From assembly GCF_000372365.1 (NCBI RefSeq), contig NZ_AQUU01000004.1:1-64000 (forward strand): a stretch of DNA of 64,000 bases. Reading direction: 5' to 3'. The number at the start of each line of letters is the position of its first letter. The first letter of the stretch is position 1. The translations under genes were made by a program, and so were the position numbers. Shown piece by piece: positions 37,335 through 47,914 of this stretch. The DNA comes from Aggregatibacter actinomycetemcomitans DSM 8324 (GTDB lineage: Bacteria > Pseudomonadota > Gammaproteobacteria > Enterobacterales > Pasteurellaceae). Under the pieces are notes generated by a model that had not been told where the DNA came from, searched no databases, and saw only the letters and a list, made by a program, of their open reading frames with translations.

Positions 37335-38204
37335 CTATTTAATACGTTGTTCTAAAATAACATTAAGTGTTTTCTGTTTGGTTTTGGTCGCGGCGTCCTG
37401 TTCGGCTTGTACCAATAAAGCGTAGATCAAATCCAATACAAATAATTGAGCGATTTTCGTACCGATGGAATCTCCTTGGAGCTTCCCTTGTTTATTGCCG
37501 TTGACCAGCACGAAATCCGCGTGTTCGGTAATGGGCGAACGCAAACTGTGCGTTAACGCTACTGTCGTCGCCCCGTTTTGTTTGGCGATTTTTAACGTGT
37601 GGGCGGTTTCCTGCGAATAGCCCGAATGGCTTATCCCAATCGCCACATCGGTTTCTTTCAGCAACGCCGCCTGCATATACATAAAATGATTGTTACCGGT
37701 GGCATCTACCGGCACACCGATACGCATAAATTTATTTTTCGCATCTTCCGCCGTCACGCCGGAGGATCCCACACCGAATAAAAAGACCCGTTTGGCTTTT
37801 TGAATTGCCTGCACAACCCGTTCAAGCTGCTGGAAATCCAGCAAATTCACCGTTTCGTCCATTACTTTGGAAATCGCTGCCTGTAATTTGTGAGCGATTT
37901 TCAATGAATCGTCATCGGGCATGATTTCCGTTTCCAACACTGTGTCGTCACGGCTTTTTCTGGCGGTTGCCAGCTCAATGGAAAACGCCAGTTTGAAATC
38001 GCTGAAGCCTTTGAACCCCAAGGTTCGACAAAAACGTACAAAGGTCGCTTCGCCCACATTCAAATTCGATGCAAGCTCGGAAAGAGAATATTGCATGACC
38101 ATTTCCGGTGATTGCGAAATCACATCGGCAATTTTCTTTTCCGTTTTAGTTAAACTCTGATATAACGTGCTAACGGTGTTAAGCACATTGCCATTCGTTG
38201 CCAT
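37335..38204 (-). CDS. siaR: RpiR-family sialic acid regulator SiaR
   Basis: Transcription factor with an N-terminal RpiR helix-turn-helix (about residues 1-77, including SELASNLNVGEATFVRFCRTLGF) and a C-terminal SIS sugar-phosphate-binding domain (FLFGVGSSGVTAEDAKNKF, GISHSGYSQET). In H. influenzae the homologue at this position, SiaR/NanR, represses both nan transcripts and responds to glucosamine-6-phosphate together with CRP. The gene has 289 residues, has GGGGAA before its ATG, and lies within the operon it should regulate. Confidence 0.92.
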   Translation of the reverse strand: MATNGNVLNTVSTLYQSLTKTEKKIADVISQSPEMVMQYSLSELASNLNVGEATFVRFCRTLGFKGFSDFKLAFSIELATARKSRDDTVLETEIMPDDDSLKIAHKLQAAISKVMDETVNLLDFQQLERVVQAIQKAKRVFLFGVGSSGVTAEDAKNKFMRIGVPVDATGNNHFMYMQAALLKETDVAIGISHSGYSQETAHTLKIAKQNGATTVALTHSLRSPITEHADFVLVNGNKQGKLQGDSIGTKIAQLFVLDLIYALLVQAEQDAATKTKQKTLNVILEQRIK

Positions 38205-38213
38205 AAATTCCCC

Positions 38214-39098
38214 TTACGCGGCAGCCTGAATTTGCGCCAGCGCCCAAGAAGCTGCACCGATAAGCCCCGCATCTTGCCCTAGTTGAGCCGATTCGATAGC
38301 GCCGCGATACACTTCCGGCATTTGTTGCAAATAGGCTTGTACCAGGGGCAAATAGCCTTCCGCCAGTCCTACGCTGCCGCCGATAACCACTTTTTGAATA
38401 TCCATACCAATAACCAAATCCGCCACCAGATTGGCGATGGCTTTTGCCGAAAGGGACACAAGTGCGGTAGCTTTTTCGTCCGTTTTTCGAAAACGGGCGA
38501 ACACCTCTTTCGGTTCGCAAGGATCGTCCCATTGTTTGGAAACTGCTTCAATGGCACGCCCTGACGCAATGGCTTCCACACAGCCCACGCGTCCGCAACC
38601 GCACACAGGCCCGTTCGGATCCGCGACGGTGTGTCCGATATGACCGGCAATGCCGTTCGGTTCGGTAAGTAATTGGCGATTTAAAATTAACCCACCTCCC
38701 ACACCGGTGGAGACGGTAATAAAAGCAAAGTTTTGAATGTTATTTTTATCTTGCAGTTGATATTCCGCATAAGTCGCCGCCTGTGCATCATTTAATAAAT
38801 ACACCGGATTGGACGTATGCTTGGAAAGGCTTTCTTTTAACGGGAAGTAGGCAAGTCCCCCCAAATTTTTCGGATTCAATGCGGTCAATATTCCTTTATT
38901 GATGATGCCCGTTGATGCAACCGCAACATAATCAAATTGCCCCGCATAATCCTTGAGTAATTGCGCGAGAGTCTGATGCATGGCTTCCACCACATTTTCC
39001 TGTGGCGTATGGATTTGTTTCCGTTGTGTGACTTGGTTCTGAGCAACAATGGCGGCGGCAATTTTGGTTCCGCCGATATCTAAGGCTAAGCAACGCAT
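38214..39098 (-). CDS. nanK: N-acetylmannosamine kinase (ROK family)
   Basis: Phosphorylates ManNAc to ManNAc-6-phosphate. CLALDIGGTKIAAAIV is the N-terminal phosphate-binding motif. The zinc-binding ROK motif CGCGRVGCVEAIASG lies near residue 175. The start is placed at the second of two adjacent ATGs (294 residues), because GAGGG stands seven bases upstream. A longer frame reaching 39140 would overlap nanE and has no homology. Neighbours nanE upstream and siaR downstream are as in H. influenzae. Confidence 0.94.
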   Translation of the reverse strand: MRCLALDIGGTKIAAAIVAQNQVTQRKQIHTPQENVVEAMHQTLAQLLKDYAGQFDYVAVASTGIINKGILTALNPKNLGGLAYFPLKESLSKHTSNPVYLLNDAQAATYAEYQLQDKNNIQNFAFITVSTGVGGGLILNRQLLTEPNGIAGHIGHTVADPNGPVCGCGRVGCVEAIASGRAIEAVSKQWDDPCEPKEVFARFRKTDEKATALVSLSAKAIANLVADLVIGMDIQKVVIGGSVGLAEGYLPLVQAYLQQMPEVYRGAIESAQLGQDAGLIGAASWALAQIQAAA

Positions 39099-39114
39099 CA
39101 TCTGTCCCTCTTTA

Positions 39115-39816
39115 TTATTTGTCCGCCGATTTGACCGCACTTGCGAACCAGCTGACGATGTGTTCCAAACGGGTTAATGCCGATCCGACAGTGACGAAAT
39201 CCGCGCCGATTTCAATGGCGATTTTGGCAAGTTCCGGCGTGTTATAACGCCCTTCCGCCATCACTTTGCAACCCACCGCTTTCAGATCTTTCACCAGTTG
39301 ATAATCCGGTTCTTCCGGCACGGCGCCGCCGGTATAGCCCGACATGGTGCTACCCACGATGTCAAAACCGAGTTTTTGGCAATACAACCCTTCTTCCAGA
39401 TTGGAGCAATCCGCCATGGCAAGACAGCCCATTTCATGAATTTTTTTGACCGCACTTTCAATCTCCACCGGGCGCGGGCGACGAGTACCATCCACGGCGA
39501 TAATGTCCGCTCCGGCGTGCGCCAAGTCTTCAATGTCCTGTAAAAACGGGGTGATACGTACCGGGCTGTCGGGAAGATCCCGTTTGACGATACCGATGAT
39601 CGGCACATTTACGGTCGGGCGCACGGCTTTTAAATTGTCCACACCTTCAATGCGCAACCCCGCCGCCCCGCCGATAACGGAAGCCTGCGCCATAGCAGCG
39701 ACAATTTCCGGTTTATCCATCGGACCATCATCCACCGGCTGACAAGAGGCAATTAATCCGTTCTGAAGTTGGGCGAAAACGACTTGATGAGATAATTTTT
39801 GAGATAGCTGTGACAT
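39115..39816 (-). CDS. nanE: N-acetylmannosamine-6-phosphate 2-epimerase
   Basis: TIM-barrel enzyme that converts ManNAc-6-phosphate to GlcNAc-6-phosphate, which NagA then deacetylates. It has 233 residues with [17 protein letters not shown]-type strands, [14 protein letters not shown], and the phosphate-binding AEGRYNTPE and [13 protein letters not shown] segments. AAGGAG precedes the ATG. It is the first gene of the catabolic operon, facing siaP across a 240-base control region. Confidence 0.95.
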   Translation of the reverse strand: MSQLSQKLSHQVVFAQLQNGLIASCQPVDDGPMDKPEIVAAMAQASVIGGAAGLRIEGVDNLKAVRPTVNVPIIGIVKRDLPDSPVRITPFLQDIEDLAHAGADIIAVDGTRRPRPVEIESAVKKIHEMGCLAMADCSNLEEGLYCQKLGFDIVGSTMSGYTGGAVPEEPDYQLVKDLKAVGCKVMAEGRYNTPELAKIAIEIGADFVTVGSALTRLEHIVSWFASAVKSADK

Positions 39817-39885
39817 AGAAACTCCTTTTTTTGCGGCTGCATTTGGCAGTCATTCTAGTCAGTGGAGACATTCTACTAAAATAAA

Positions 39886-39912
39886 ATTTCATTTTAAAAT
39901 ATTTTTTGAAAT
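39886..39912. promoter_or_regulatory. Candidate SiaR operator
   Basis: ATTTCA (39886-39891) and TGAAAT (39907-39912) form an inverted repeat 15 bases apart in the divergent nanE-siaP gap. A second TGAA-N7-TTCA dyad lies at 39946-39960. RpiR-family regulators often bind TGAAA-type dyads, so these are candidate SiaR sites. This is inferred from symmetry and position only. Confidence 0.4.
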
Positions 39913-39925
39913 AATATTCCAACTA

Positions 39926-39941
39926 TGTGATCTACTTCTCA
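39926..39941. promoter_or_regulatory. CRP-like site in the divergent nan/sia promoter region
   Basis: TGTGATCTACTTCTCA fits the CRP pattern TGTGA-N6-TCACA with one mismatch in the right half. H. influenzae controls the same divergent promoters with SiaR and CRP, so catabolite control here is expected. It is about 70 bases upstream of a TAGAAT -10 candidate (39990-39995) for siaP. Confidence 0.65.
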
Positions 39942-40011
39942 TTTTTGAAATAAAGCTTCATTCTCTATTTAAAAACGATTTTTTTACTTTAGAATGCAAA
40001 CTGAGCTGTAA

Positions 40012-41043
<1,032 letters not shown>

Positions 41044-41106
41044 TTGACTCATACGTGTGCCTGTTTCGGCAGGCATTTCCTCCATTATGATTGAACGGAG
41101 TTGAAC

Positions 41107-42957
41107 ATGAAAATCTTTAATAAACTTGAAGAATGGATCGGTGGTGTCTTGTTCCTCGTGATATTCTGCATTCTTGTTTTACAAATTCTGTTCAGACAAG
41201 TTTTCCAATCTCCATTAATTTGGAGTGAAGAACTGGCAAAACTGATATTCGTTTATGTGGGTATGCTTGGTATTAGTGTCGCCATCAGAAAACAAGAACA
41301 TGTTTATATCGACTTTCTCACCAACTTAATGCCGCCGACAATCAAAAAAATCGTCAATTCCTTTGTGCAATTGGTGATTTTCCTCGGTGTGATTTTCTTT
41401 ATCCACTTCGGCATAAAAACCTTCACAGGTGCCGGTTTCCCCATTGATGCCTTAGGCGGTATTTCGGAAAAATGGATTTACGCCTCCCTGCCGATTATTT
41501 CCTTTTTAATGCTAATTCGCTTCTTTCAAGCGCAAGCAGATAATTTCAAAGACAATAAAAGCTATCTGCCGGCGACCTTTTTCATTATAAGTGCGGTTAT
41601 TTTATTGGGTATTTTATTTACCACCCCTGAATGGTACAAAGCACTGCGCATCACGGAATATGTCAAATTCGGCTCCAATGCGGTTTATGTCGCACTGGTC
41701 TTCTGGTTGGTTATCATGTTCTTAGGCGTTCCGGTGGGCTGGTCACTATTCATCACTACCCTGCTTTATTTCTCTATGACCCGTTGGAACGTGGTGAATG
41801 CGGCTTCCGAAAAACTGACTTTGAGCTTGGACAGTTTTCCACTCCTTGCCGTACCATTTTATATTCTCACCGGAATTTTAATGAACACCGGTGGTATCAC
41901 TACCCGAATCTTTGATTTCGCCAAAACTTTATTAGGTCACTATACCGGCGGAATGGGACACGTTAACATCGGCGCCAGCTTATTATTCTCCGGTATGTCG
42001 GGCTCTGCCCTTGCCGATGCCGGTGGTTTAGGTCAACTGGAAATCAAAGCCATGCGCGACGCAGGTTATGACGATGACGTTTGTGGTGGTATCACTGCGG
42101 CTTCCTGTATCATTGGCCCACTAGTGCCGCCAAGTATCGCCATGATCATTTACGGCGTTATCGCCAACGAATCCATTGCGAAATTATTTATTGCCGGCTT
42201 CATCCCGGGTGTCTTAGTCACCATCGCACTAATGGGTATGAACTATTACATTGCTAAAAAACGCGGATATCCAAGAACATCGAAAACCACCCGGGAGCAA
42301 CTTTGCGCCTCTTTTAAAGGGGCATTCTGGGCGATTTTAACTCCCTTATTGATTATCGGTGGGATCTTCTCCGGTTTATTCAGCCCGACAGAATCTGCGG
42401 TAGTAGCGGCCTTCTATTCCATCATTATCGGTAAATTCGTGTACAAAGAGCTTACCCTTAAAATGCTGTTCAACAGCTGTGTGGAAGCCATGGCGATTAC
42501 CGGCGTGGTGGCACTGATGATCATGACGGTCACTTTCTTCGGTGACATGATCGCCCGCGAACAAGTGGCAATGCGTATTGCCAATATGTTCGTCGCCGTG
42601 GCGGATTCCCCGTTAATGGTGCTGGTGATGATCAACGCCTTGTTACTGTTCCTCGGTATGTTTATTGACGCCCTTGCCTTGCAATTCTTGGTATTACCGA
42701 TGCTCATTCCAATCGCCATGCAATTTGGTATCGACCTCGTGTTCTTCGGTGTCATGACCACCTTGAACATGATGATCGGTATCTTAACACCGCCGATGGG
42801 AATGGCGTTGTTCGTGGTAGCACGGGTAGGCAATATGCCCGTCTCCACCGTTACCAAAGGGGTATTACCATTCTTAGTGCCGATTTTTATTACTTTGGTA
42901 TTAATCACCATCTTCCCGCAAATTATTACCTTTGTGCCGAATTTATTAATACCTTAG
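41107..42957 (+). CDS. siaT: Fused TRAP transporter membrane protein SiaT (SiaQM)
   Basis: Inner-membrane transporter using the sodium gradient to import sialic acid bound to SiaP. The first 180 residues are the small DctQ-type subunit (four segments; [18 protein letters not shown]). A linker helix ([14 protein letters not shown]) then leads to the large DctM-type subunit ([53 protein letters not shown]). The ATG at 41107 gives 616 residues, the length of the fused H. influenzae protein. GGAG lies six bases upstream; the in-frame TTG just before it is not needed. Confidence 0.96.
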   Translation: MKIFNKLEEWIGGVLFLVIFCILVLQILFRQVFQSPLIWSEELAKLIFVYVGMLGISVAIRKQEHVYIDFLTNLMPPTIKKIVNSFVQLVIFLGVIFFIHFGIKTFTGAGFPIDALGGISEKWIYASLPIISFLMLIRFFQAQADNFKDNKSYLPATFFIISAVILLGILFTTPEWYKALRITEYVKFGSNAVYVALVFWLVIMFLGVPVGWSLFITTLLYFSMTRWNVVNAASEKLTLSLDSFPLLAVPFYILTGILMNTGGITTRIFDFAKTLLGHYTGGMGHVNIGASLLFSGMSGSALADAGGLGQLEIKAMRDAGYDDDVCGGITAASCIIGPLVPPSIAMIIYGVIANESIAKLFIAGFIPGVLVTIALMGMNYYIAKKRGYPRTSKTTREQLCASFKGAFWAILTPLLIIGGIFSGLFSPTESAVVAAFYSIIIGKFVYKELTLKMLFNSCVEAMAITGVVALMIMTVTFFGDMIAREQVAMRIANMFVAVADSPLMVLVMINALLLFLGMFIDALALQFLVLPMLIPIAMQFGIDLVFFGVMTTLNMMIGILTPPMGMALFVVARVGNMPVSTVTKGVLPFLVPIFITLVLITIFPQIITFVPNLLIP

Positions 42958-42962
42958 GAAAA

Positions 42963-43003
42963 AAAGTGCGGTTGAAAAACGCTGTAAATTTTAACCGCAC
43001 TTT
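42963..43003 (+). terminator. Uptake-signal hairpin after siaT
   Basis: AAAGTGCGGTTGAAA and TTTAACCGCACTTT pair over 14 to 15 bases with a short loop, and each arm contains an exact uptake signal. It lies six bases after the siaT stop. Since nanM follows with its own ribosome binding site, the hairpin may reduce rather than stop read-through. Confidence 0.75.
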
Positions 43004-43010
43004 AAACCCT

Positions 43011-43032
43011 AGGGTGCAACCGGTTGCGCCCT
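43011..43032. repeat. Short palindrome between siaT and nanM
   Basis: AGGGTGCAAC and GTTGCGCCCT form a ten-base stem with one G-U pair, and the adjoining CCCTAGGG is itself self-complementary. The CCTAGGGT core is also seen in hairpin 4 at 36403-36426 in the same gene cluster. Confidence 0.6.
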
Positions 43033-43095
43033 ACCACAAAAAATCTATTCATGCCGTTTACGAATAGCAAACAATAACTCAAAACGAGGTGTGTT

Positions 43096-44226
43096 ATGAC
43101 ATTCAAAAAAACAACATTAGCGAATTTATTTTTTGCTGCAACGGCTTTTGCCACGACTGCGCAAGCAGCTTATCCCGATTTACCCGTGGCGATTAAAAGC
43201 GGCGCAGGCGCGTTAATCAACGATACGGTTTATGTGGGCTTAGGCTCGGGCGGAGATAAATTTTATGCCTTGGATTTAAAGACCCCGAACGCCCGATGGA
43301 AAGAAATTGCCGCGTTCCCGGGTGGCGAACGCAACCAACCTGTCGCAGCGGCAGTTGATGGCAAATTGTACATTTTCGGCGGCTTACAAAAAAATGAAAA
43401 AGGCGAATTACAACTGGTCAATGACGCTTACAGCTACAACCCTGCCGACAATACCTGGAACAAATTGCCAACCCGTTCACCGCGTGGTCTAGTAGGTTCC
43501 AGCGGTGCTTCTCACGGCGACAAAGTGTATATCATCGGCGGTTCTAATCTCTCTATTTTCAACGGCTTCTTCCAAGACACCGTCGCCGCCGGTGAAGACA
43601 AAGCGAAAAAAGACGACATTGCCAAAGCCTATTTTGAACAACGCCCTGAAGATTATTTCTTCACCACCGAACTGCTCAGCTATGAACCGTCCACCAACAA
43701 ATGGCACAACGAAGGTCGCGTGCCGTTCTCCGGACGTGCCGGTGCGGCGTTTACTATTCAAGGCAATGAGTTAATCGTTGTCAACGGCGAAATCAAACCG
43801 GGCTTGCGCACAGCGGAAACCCATCAAGGTAAATTCACCGACAAAGGCGTGCAATGGAAAAACCTGCCTGATCTGCCGGCACCAAAAGGACAAAGCCAAG
43901 ACGGTTTAGCGGGTGCCATGGCGGGCTATAGCCACGGGCATTATTTAGTCACCGGCGGTGCAAACTTCCCGGGCTCCGTAAAACAATTCAAAGAAGGCAT
44001 GCTTCACGCCCACAAAGGCTTAAGCAAGGCCTGGCACAAAGACATTTACACCTTAAACAACGGTAAATGGCAAATTATCGGTGAATTGCCTGCCGGTATC
44101 GGCTATGGTGTTGCGGTGTCTTACAACAATCAAGTGCTTTTAATCGGTGGTGAAACCAACAGCGGCAAAGCCTTAACTTCCGTACAAAGCATGAGCTACG
44201 ACGGCAAAAAATTAAGTGTCGAATAA
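43096..44226 (+). CDS. nanM: N-acetylneuraminate epimerase (mutarotase)
   Basis: Periplasmic enzyme that speeds conversion of alpha- to beta-sialic acid, the form that binds SiaP. A signal peptide (about residues 1-24, ending AQA) is followed by kelch repeats, visible as [31 protein letters not shown] and [10 protein letters not shown], that make a six-bladed propeller. It has 376 residues. GAGGTG precedes the ATG. It is the last gene of the sialic acid uptake operon as in H. influenzae. Confidence 0.94.
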   Translation: MTFKKTTLANLFFAATAFATTAQAAYPDLPVAIKSGAGALINDTVYVGLGSGGDKFYALDLKTPNARWKEIAAFPGGERNQPVAAAVDGKLYIFGGLQKNEKGELQLVNDAYSYNPADNTWNKLPTRSPRGLVGSSGASHGDKVYIIGGSNLSIFNGFFQDTVAAGEDKAKKDDIAKAYFEQRPEDYFFTTELLSYEPSTNKWHNEGRVPFSGRAGAAFTIQGNELIVVNGEIKPGLRTAETHQGKFTDKGVQWKNLPDLPAPKGQSQDGLAGAMAGYSHGHYLVTGGANFPGSVKQFKEGMLHAHKGLSKAWHKDIYTLNNGKWQIIGELPAGIGYGVAVSYNNQVLLIGGETNSGKALTSVQSMSYDGKKLSVE

Positions 44227-44245
44227 CCTGTCAAAGACGTAAAAA

Positions 44246-44280
44246 ATGAAGGATTACGCCAATAACGTTTAATCCTTCAT
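44246..44280 (+). terminator. Hairpin after nanM
   Basis: ATGAAGGATTA and TAATCCTTCAT form a perfect 11-base stem with a 13-base loop 20 bases after the nanM stop. The downstream T-run is poor (TGTTATTG), so it may act as a weak terminator or an RNA end-protecting hairpin. Confidence 0.65.
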
Positions 44281-44475
44281 TGTTATTGTGGCGGGCACAA
44301 ATTTACGGAACAAGGGAACCGTTTTAAAATAAGCCACCGCTAATACCACGCCGTTGCGTGATACTTCTCACAAAAACGGAAGTTTTTATTTGCCAAAGGA
44401 AATCGCATAGGCATATGCTCTATTCCGTTTAATAAAAAAATCTTATGGAATCAAAAATAAATTAAAGGAGTTCGT

Positions 44476-45942
44476 ATGAGTGTTTTAAGTTATGCCCAAA
44501 AAATCGGGCAAGCCTTAATGGTGCCTGTTGCCGTTTTGCCGGCAGCCGCCGTATTAATGGGGATCGGCTATTGGCTTGACCCGGACGGCTGGGGCGCAAA
44601 CAGCCAACTTGCCGCCTTATTAATCAAGTCCGGCGCGGCAATCATCGATAACATGGGCTTATTATTCGCCGTGGGCGTAGCATTCGGGTTGTCCAAAGAC
44701 AAACACGGTTCTGCTGCGCTTTCCGGTTTGGTGGGCTATTATGTGGTCACTACCCTACTCGCCCCTGGCGGCGTAGCGCAATTACAACATATTGATCCAA
44801 GCCAGGTGCCTACTGCTTTCGGCAAAATCAACAACCAATTTATCGGTATTTTAATCGGTGTACTTTCCGCCGAACTTTACAACCGTTTTTACCAAGTGGA
44901 ATTGCCGAAAGCCTTATCATTCTTCAGCGGAAAACGTTTAGTGCCGATTGTAGTGTCTTTCGCCATGATCGCCTTGTCTTTCGTTTTACTCTATGTATGG
45001 CCTTATATCTTCAATGCCTTGGTGTCCTTCGGGGAGTCCATCAAAGACCTCGGTGCAGTGGGCGCAGGGATTTACGGCTTCTTCAACCGTTTATTAATCC
45101 CGGTTGGCTTACACCACGCCTTAAACTCCGTATTCTGGTTTGACGTTGCGGGCATTAACGATATTCCGAATTTCTTAGGCGGCGCCAAATCCATTGCCGA
45201 AGGCACGGCAACCATGGGCATCACCGGGATGTATCAAGCGGGCTTTTTCCCGGTCATGATGTTCGGCTTACCGGGCGCGGCACTTGCCATTTACCAATGT
45301 GCGAAACCAAGCCAAAAAGTGAAAGTCGCCTCCATCATGCTCGCCGGTGCTTTTGCTTCCTTCTTCACCGGTATCACCGAACCGCTCGAATTTTCTTTCA
45401 TGTTCGTGGCGCCGATTCTTTATGTATTGCACGCATTACTCACCGGGATTTCCGTATTTATCGCCGCCAGTATGCACTGGATCGCAGGCTTCGGTTTCAG
45501 TGCCGGTTTGGTGGATATGGTACTTTCCTCCCGCAACCCACTCGCCGTTGACTGGTATATGTTACCGGTGCAAGGTTTAGTGTTCTTCGCCATTTACTAT
45601 TTGGTGTTCCGTTTTGCCATCCAAGCCTTTAACTTAAAAACCATCGGTCGCACGGAAGAAACGGAAGAATCCGTCCCTGCACCAAGCGTAAACAATCAAT
45701 CCCGTGAAGAAAGGGCGATCAAATTTATCGACGCTTTAGGCGGTGCCGACAATTTCAAAACCATTGACGCCTGTATTACCCGCTTGCGCTTAACCTTGGT
45801 TGATCGAAATAAAATCAACGAGGAACAACTCAAATCCCTCGGTTCTAAAAGCAATGTCAAACTAGGTAATGACGGGTTACAAGTGATTCTTGGCCCCGAA
45901 GCAGAATTGATGGCGGAGGCGATTAAAGCAAAAGTGAAGTGA
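44476..45942 (+). CDS. PTS permease IICB, N-acetylglucosamine/glucose family
   Basis: Sugar phosphotransferase permease of 488 residues. The N-terminal IIC domain has about ten membrane segments, with NRLLIPVGLHHALNSVFWFD and FFTGITEPLEFSFMF, the sugar-binding and signature segments of the glucose/GlcNAc class. The C-terminal IIB domain starts near residue 405; its phosphorylated cysteine lies in IDACITRLRLTL. No IIA domain is fused, so phosphate would come from a separate IIA such as Crr. AAGGAG precedes the ATG, and a terminator follows. Its place after the nan cluster, and the ready use of GlcNAc-6-phosphate by NagA, suggest GlcNAc as substrate, but glucose or another sugar is possible. 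It resembles NagE without its IIA part. Confidence 0.88.
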   Translation: MSVLSYAQKIGQALMVPVAVLPAAAVLMGIGYWLDPDGWGANSQLAALLIKSGAAIIDNMGLLFAVGVAFGLSKDKHGSAALSGLVGYYVVTTLLAPGGVAQLQHIDPSQVPTAFGKINNQFIGILIGVLSAELYNRFYQVELPKALSFFSGKRLVPIVVSFAMIALSFVLLYVWPYIFNALVSFGESIKDLGAVGAGIYGFFNRLLIPVGLHHALNSVFWFDVAGINDIPNFLGGAKSIAEGTATMGITGMYQAGFFPVMMFGLPGAALAIYQCAKPSQKVKVASIMLAGAFASFFTGITEPLEFSFMFVAPILYVLHALLTGISVFIAASMHWIAGFGFSAGLVDMVLSSRNPLAVDWYMLPVQGLVFFAIYYLVFRFAIQAFNLKTIGRTEETEESVPAPSVNNQSREERAIKFIDALGGADNFKTIDACITRLRLTLVDRNKINEEQLKSLGSKSNVKLGNDGLQVILGPEAELMAEAIKAKVK

Positions 45943-45962
45943 GTTTTCGTCTAAATCTTGAT

Positions 45963-45996
45963 AAAAGCTTGGAATATTCTCCAAGCTTTTTTATTA
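45963..45996 (+). terminator. Terminator of the PTS permease gene
   Basis: AAAAGCTTGGA and TCCAAGCTTTT form a perfect 11-base stem with a six-base loop followed by TTTATT, 20 bases after the stop codon. It is a strong intrinsic terminator. Confidence 0.92.
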
Positions 45997-46556
45997 ACTA
46001 AGAACATAAAAGCCGATAAGCTACAAAAAAGTGCGGTCGAAAATCAATGTATTTTGCGATATGATGCTGCCTCATTAGACTCACCATTTTCTCAAGACAT
46101 AGTAGACAAAATAGTTGGTAAAAAACTATCTTTCCATTGTTTACACTACACAATTCGGTAAACAACTCTTATTTTATCATAGGATGGCTTGATTTGGCTG
46201 TTGGAAAACAAAGGCGGAAAACAAGCCAGCAGAAAATATCTATCCGTTCTAAGCTTTCCGCAAATGGCTTTTCTTCTCTATTTCGGGGTGAAAACAATGT
46301 GGTACTTACAGTTCCATTTGGTGTGTGATAGACTTGAATCGTCATTGGCTTTACTTACCATTGACTTATCCTCCTATATCTTGAATTTTGGTTGTCAGCC
46401 TTATTCATTATATAGTGAGGATTTTTTATGTTGACCGCTTAAGCTCTTTGATTCCATACGCATAGCGTACGGTTTTTATAAGCACGCTATTGCTATAAAG
46501 TGCGGTCAAAAAATCAGGTGTTTTTCATGGCCTATTTTCTGAAAAAAGAGATAAAA
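45997..46556. other. Unassigned region between the PTS gene and ompA paralogue 2
   Basis: About 560 bases without a gene I can support. Short open frames exist on the plus strand (45958-46161, 46137-46328, 46189-46434), overlapping in different phases. None has a convincing ribosome binding site together with a recognisable product. The first contains an uptake signal. The pattern could be a decayed gene. Uptake signals lie at about 46029 and 46497, and a small AT-rich palindromic patch near 46460-46490. Confidence 0.5.
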
Positions 46557-46586
46557 AAATCTGCATACTTCACAGCATGCAGATTT
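46557..46586 (-). terminator. Terminator of ompA paralogue 2
   Basis: AAATCTGCAT and ATGCAGATTT form a perfect ten-base stem with a ten-base loop. On the minus strand a T-run (TTTTTTTATC) follows directly, 31 bases after the ompA stop. Confidence 0.9.
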
Positions 46587-46617
46587 ATTACTTATTTATT
46601 CTTCAATTAAAAAGAAA

Positions 46618-47688
46618 TTATTTCGTGCCGTTTACCGCAATTTCTACACGACGGTCATCAGCCAAGCACGCAATCAGCGCTTTGCGACCTTTAACCGTGT
46701 CACATTTATTGCCGGTAACCGGGTTTGCTTTACCGTAACCGGTAGCGGAAATTGCCTGTTGAGAAACACCTTTAGATACAAGGTAATTTGCTACAGTTTC
46801 AGCACGTCTTTGGGATAATTTTTGGTTGTAAGCGTCGGAACCGATACGGTCTGTATAACCTGCAACTTGAACGTTAGCGTTATTTACTTGTGCAATTTCG
46901 TGGGAAATGCCATCCAAAGTTTTTTGCGCCTGCGGTTTTAAATTCGCTTTGTTGAACGCAAAAGTCACATCAGAATTCAAATTGAATACTTTGTTAACTA
47001 CTTCAGGAGCAATAACAGGCGCCGGTCCCTGACCAAAGCGGTAAGATAAACCTAGCGCTACAGAACCAATATCCGGAGAATAGCGAACATCAGATTCGTT
47101 ATTTTCATAATAATTGGCTTTTCTTTCTGCTTTGCCGAAATTGCCTACTCGGCTCACCCATTGATACTCCAAACGTAATGCCAATTCAGGAAGAATGGCA
47201 TATTCAAGCCCCCCGGCAAATACCGGAGAAACTTTTAAATCATGGAATTTATGAGTTTCTCCGAAAGTGTTATCTTTGTAATCAACACGGATTAATGCTG
47301 CACCTGCACGTGCATAAAGATCTAAATTATGCAATACAGGATAGCTTGCTTTAAGAGACAAGCTGGAACCATGAGCGGTAATTCGTTTTTCTCCGGTAGC
47401 TTCTTTTACTTTACCGCGACCGAAGAATTCATACCCTGCTTCAACAGCGAAATTATCGGTAATTTGGTAGCCGGCAAAGATGCCATAGGATTCCGAGTTT
47501 TTCTTGGCTTTACCCACTACTGTGCCGTCCTGCTCATACTGATATTGATTTAAACCGTGACGGACAGATGCCCAGCCGGCTTTTGCCCCCGCATAAAAGG
47601 TATTTGCTTGCGGTGCTGCCTGCACAATTGTCGCTACTGATGCAGCTAAAGCCGCAGTAGTAGCTAATGCGATTACAGTTTTTTTCAT
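46618..47688 (-). CDS. OmpA-family outer membrane porin (paralogue 2)
   Basis: Outer-membrane porin of 356 residues with the same design as the gene at 27474: signal peptide (ending VQA), eight-stranded barrel starting APQANTFYAGAKAGWASVRH, Pro-rich hinge (GPAPVIAPEV), and OmpA/MotB domain with GYTDRIGSDAYNQKLSQRRA. The barrel loops differ (for example QYQYEQDGTVVGKAKKN), while the C-terminal domain is almost identical. GGAGAG precedes the ATG. Aggregatibacter species are known to carry two OmpA homologues; this one is away from the ydiJ context, so it is the likely duplicate. Confidence 0.94.
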   Translation of the reverse strand: MKKTVIALATTAALAASVATIVQAAPQANTFYAGAKAGWASVRHGLNQYQYEQDGTVVGKAKKNSESYGIFAGYQITDNFAVEAGYEFFGRGKVKEATGEKRITAHGSSLSLKASYPVLHNLDLYARAGAALIRVDYKDNTFGETHKFHDLKVSPVFAGGLEYAILPELALRLEYQWVSRVGNFGKAERKANYYENNESDVRYSPDIGSVALGLSYRFGQGPAPVIAPEVVNKVFNLNSDVTFAFNKANLKPQAQKTLDGISHEIAQVNNANVQVAGYTDRIGSDAYNQKLSQRRAETVANYLVSKGVSQQAISATGYGKANPVTGNKCDTVKGRKALIACLADDRRVEIAVNGTK

Positions 47689-47914
47689 TTTTGCTCTCCT
47701 ATATTATTAATTTGATTAACTTAAAATATGCTAACTTAAGATTTTAATTTAACTAAAGGCAAATTGAACCGCTTTATTTGGGTAAATTCAGTCCTTTATT
47801 TAAAATAAAATGCTAAAACTTTAGTATTATCCTATAAAAAAATAAAAAATCAAATTCCGCTTATTTTTCAGATCAATATAACCAACTTTCCTTTGTTGCT
47901 TTTTATATGAAATT

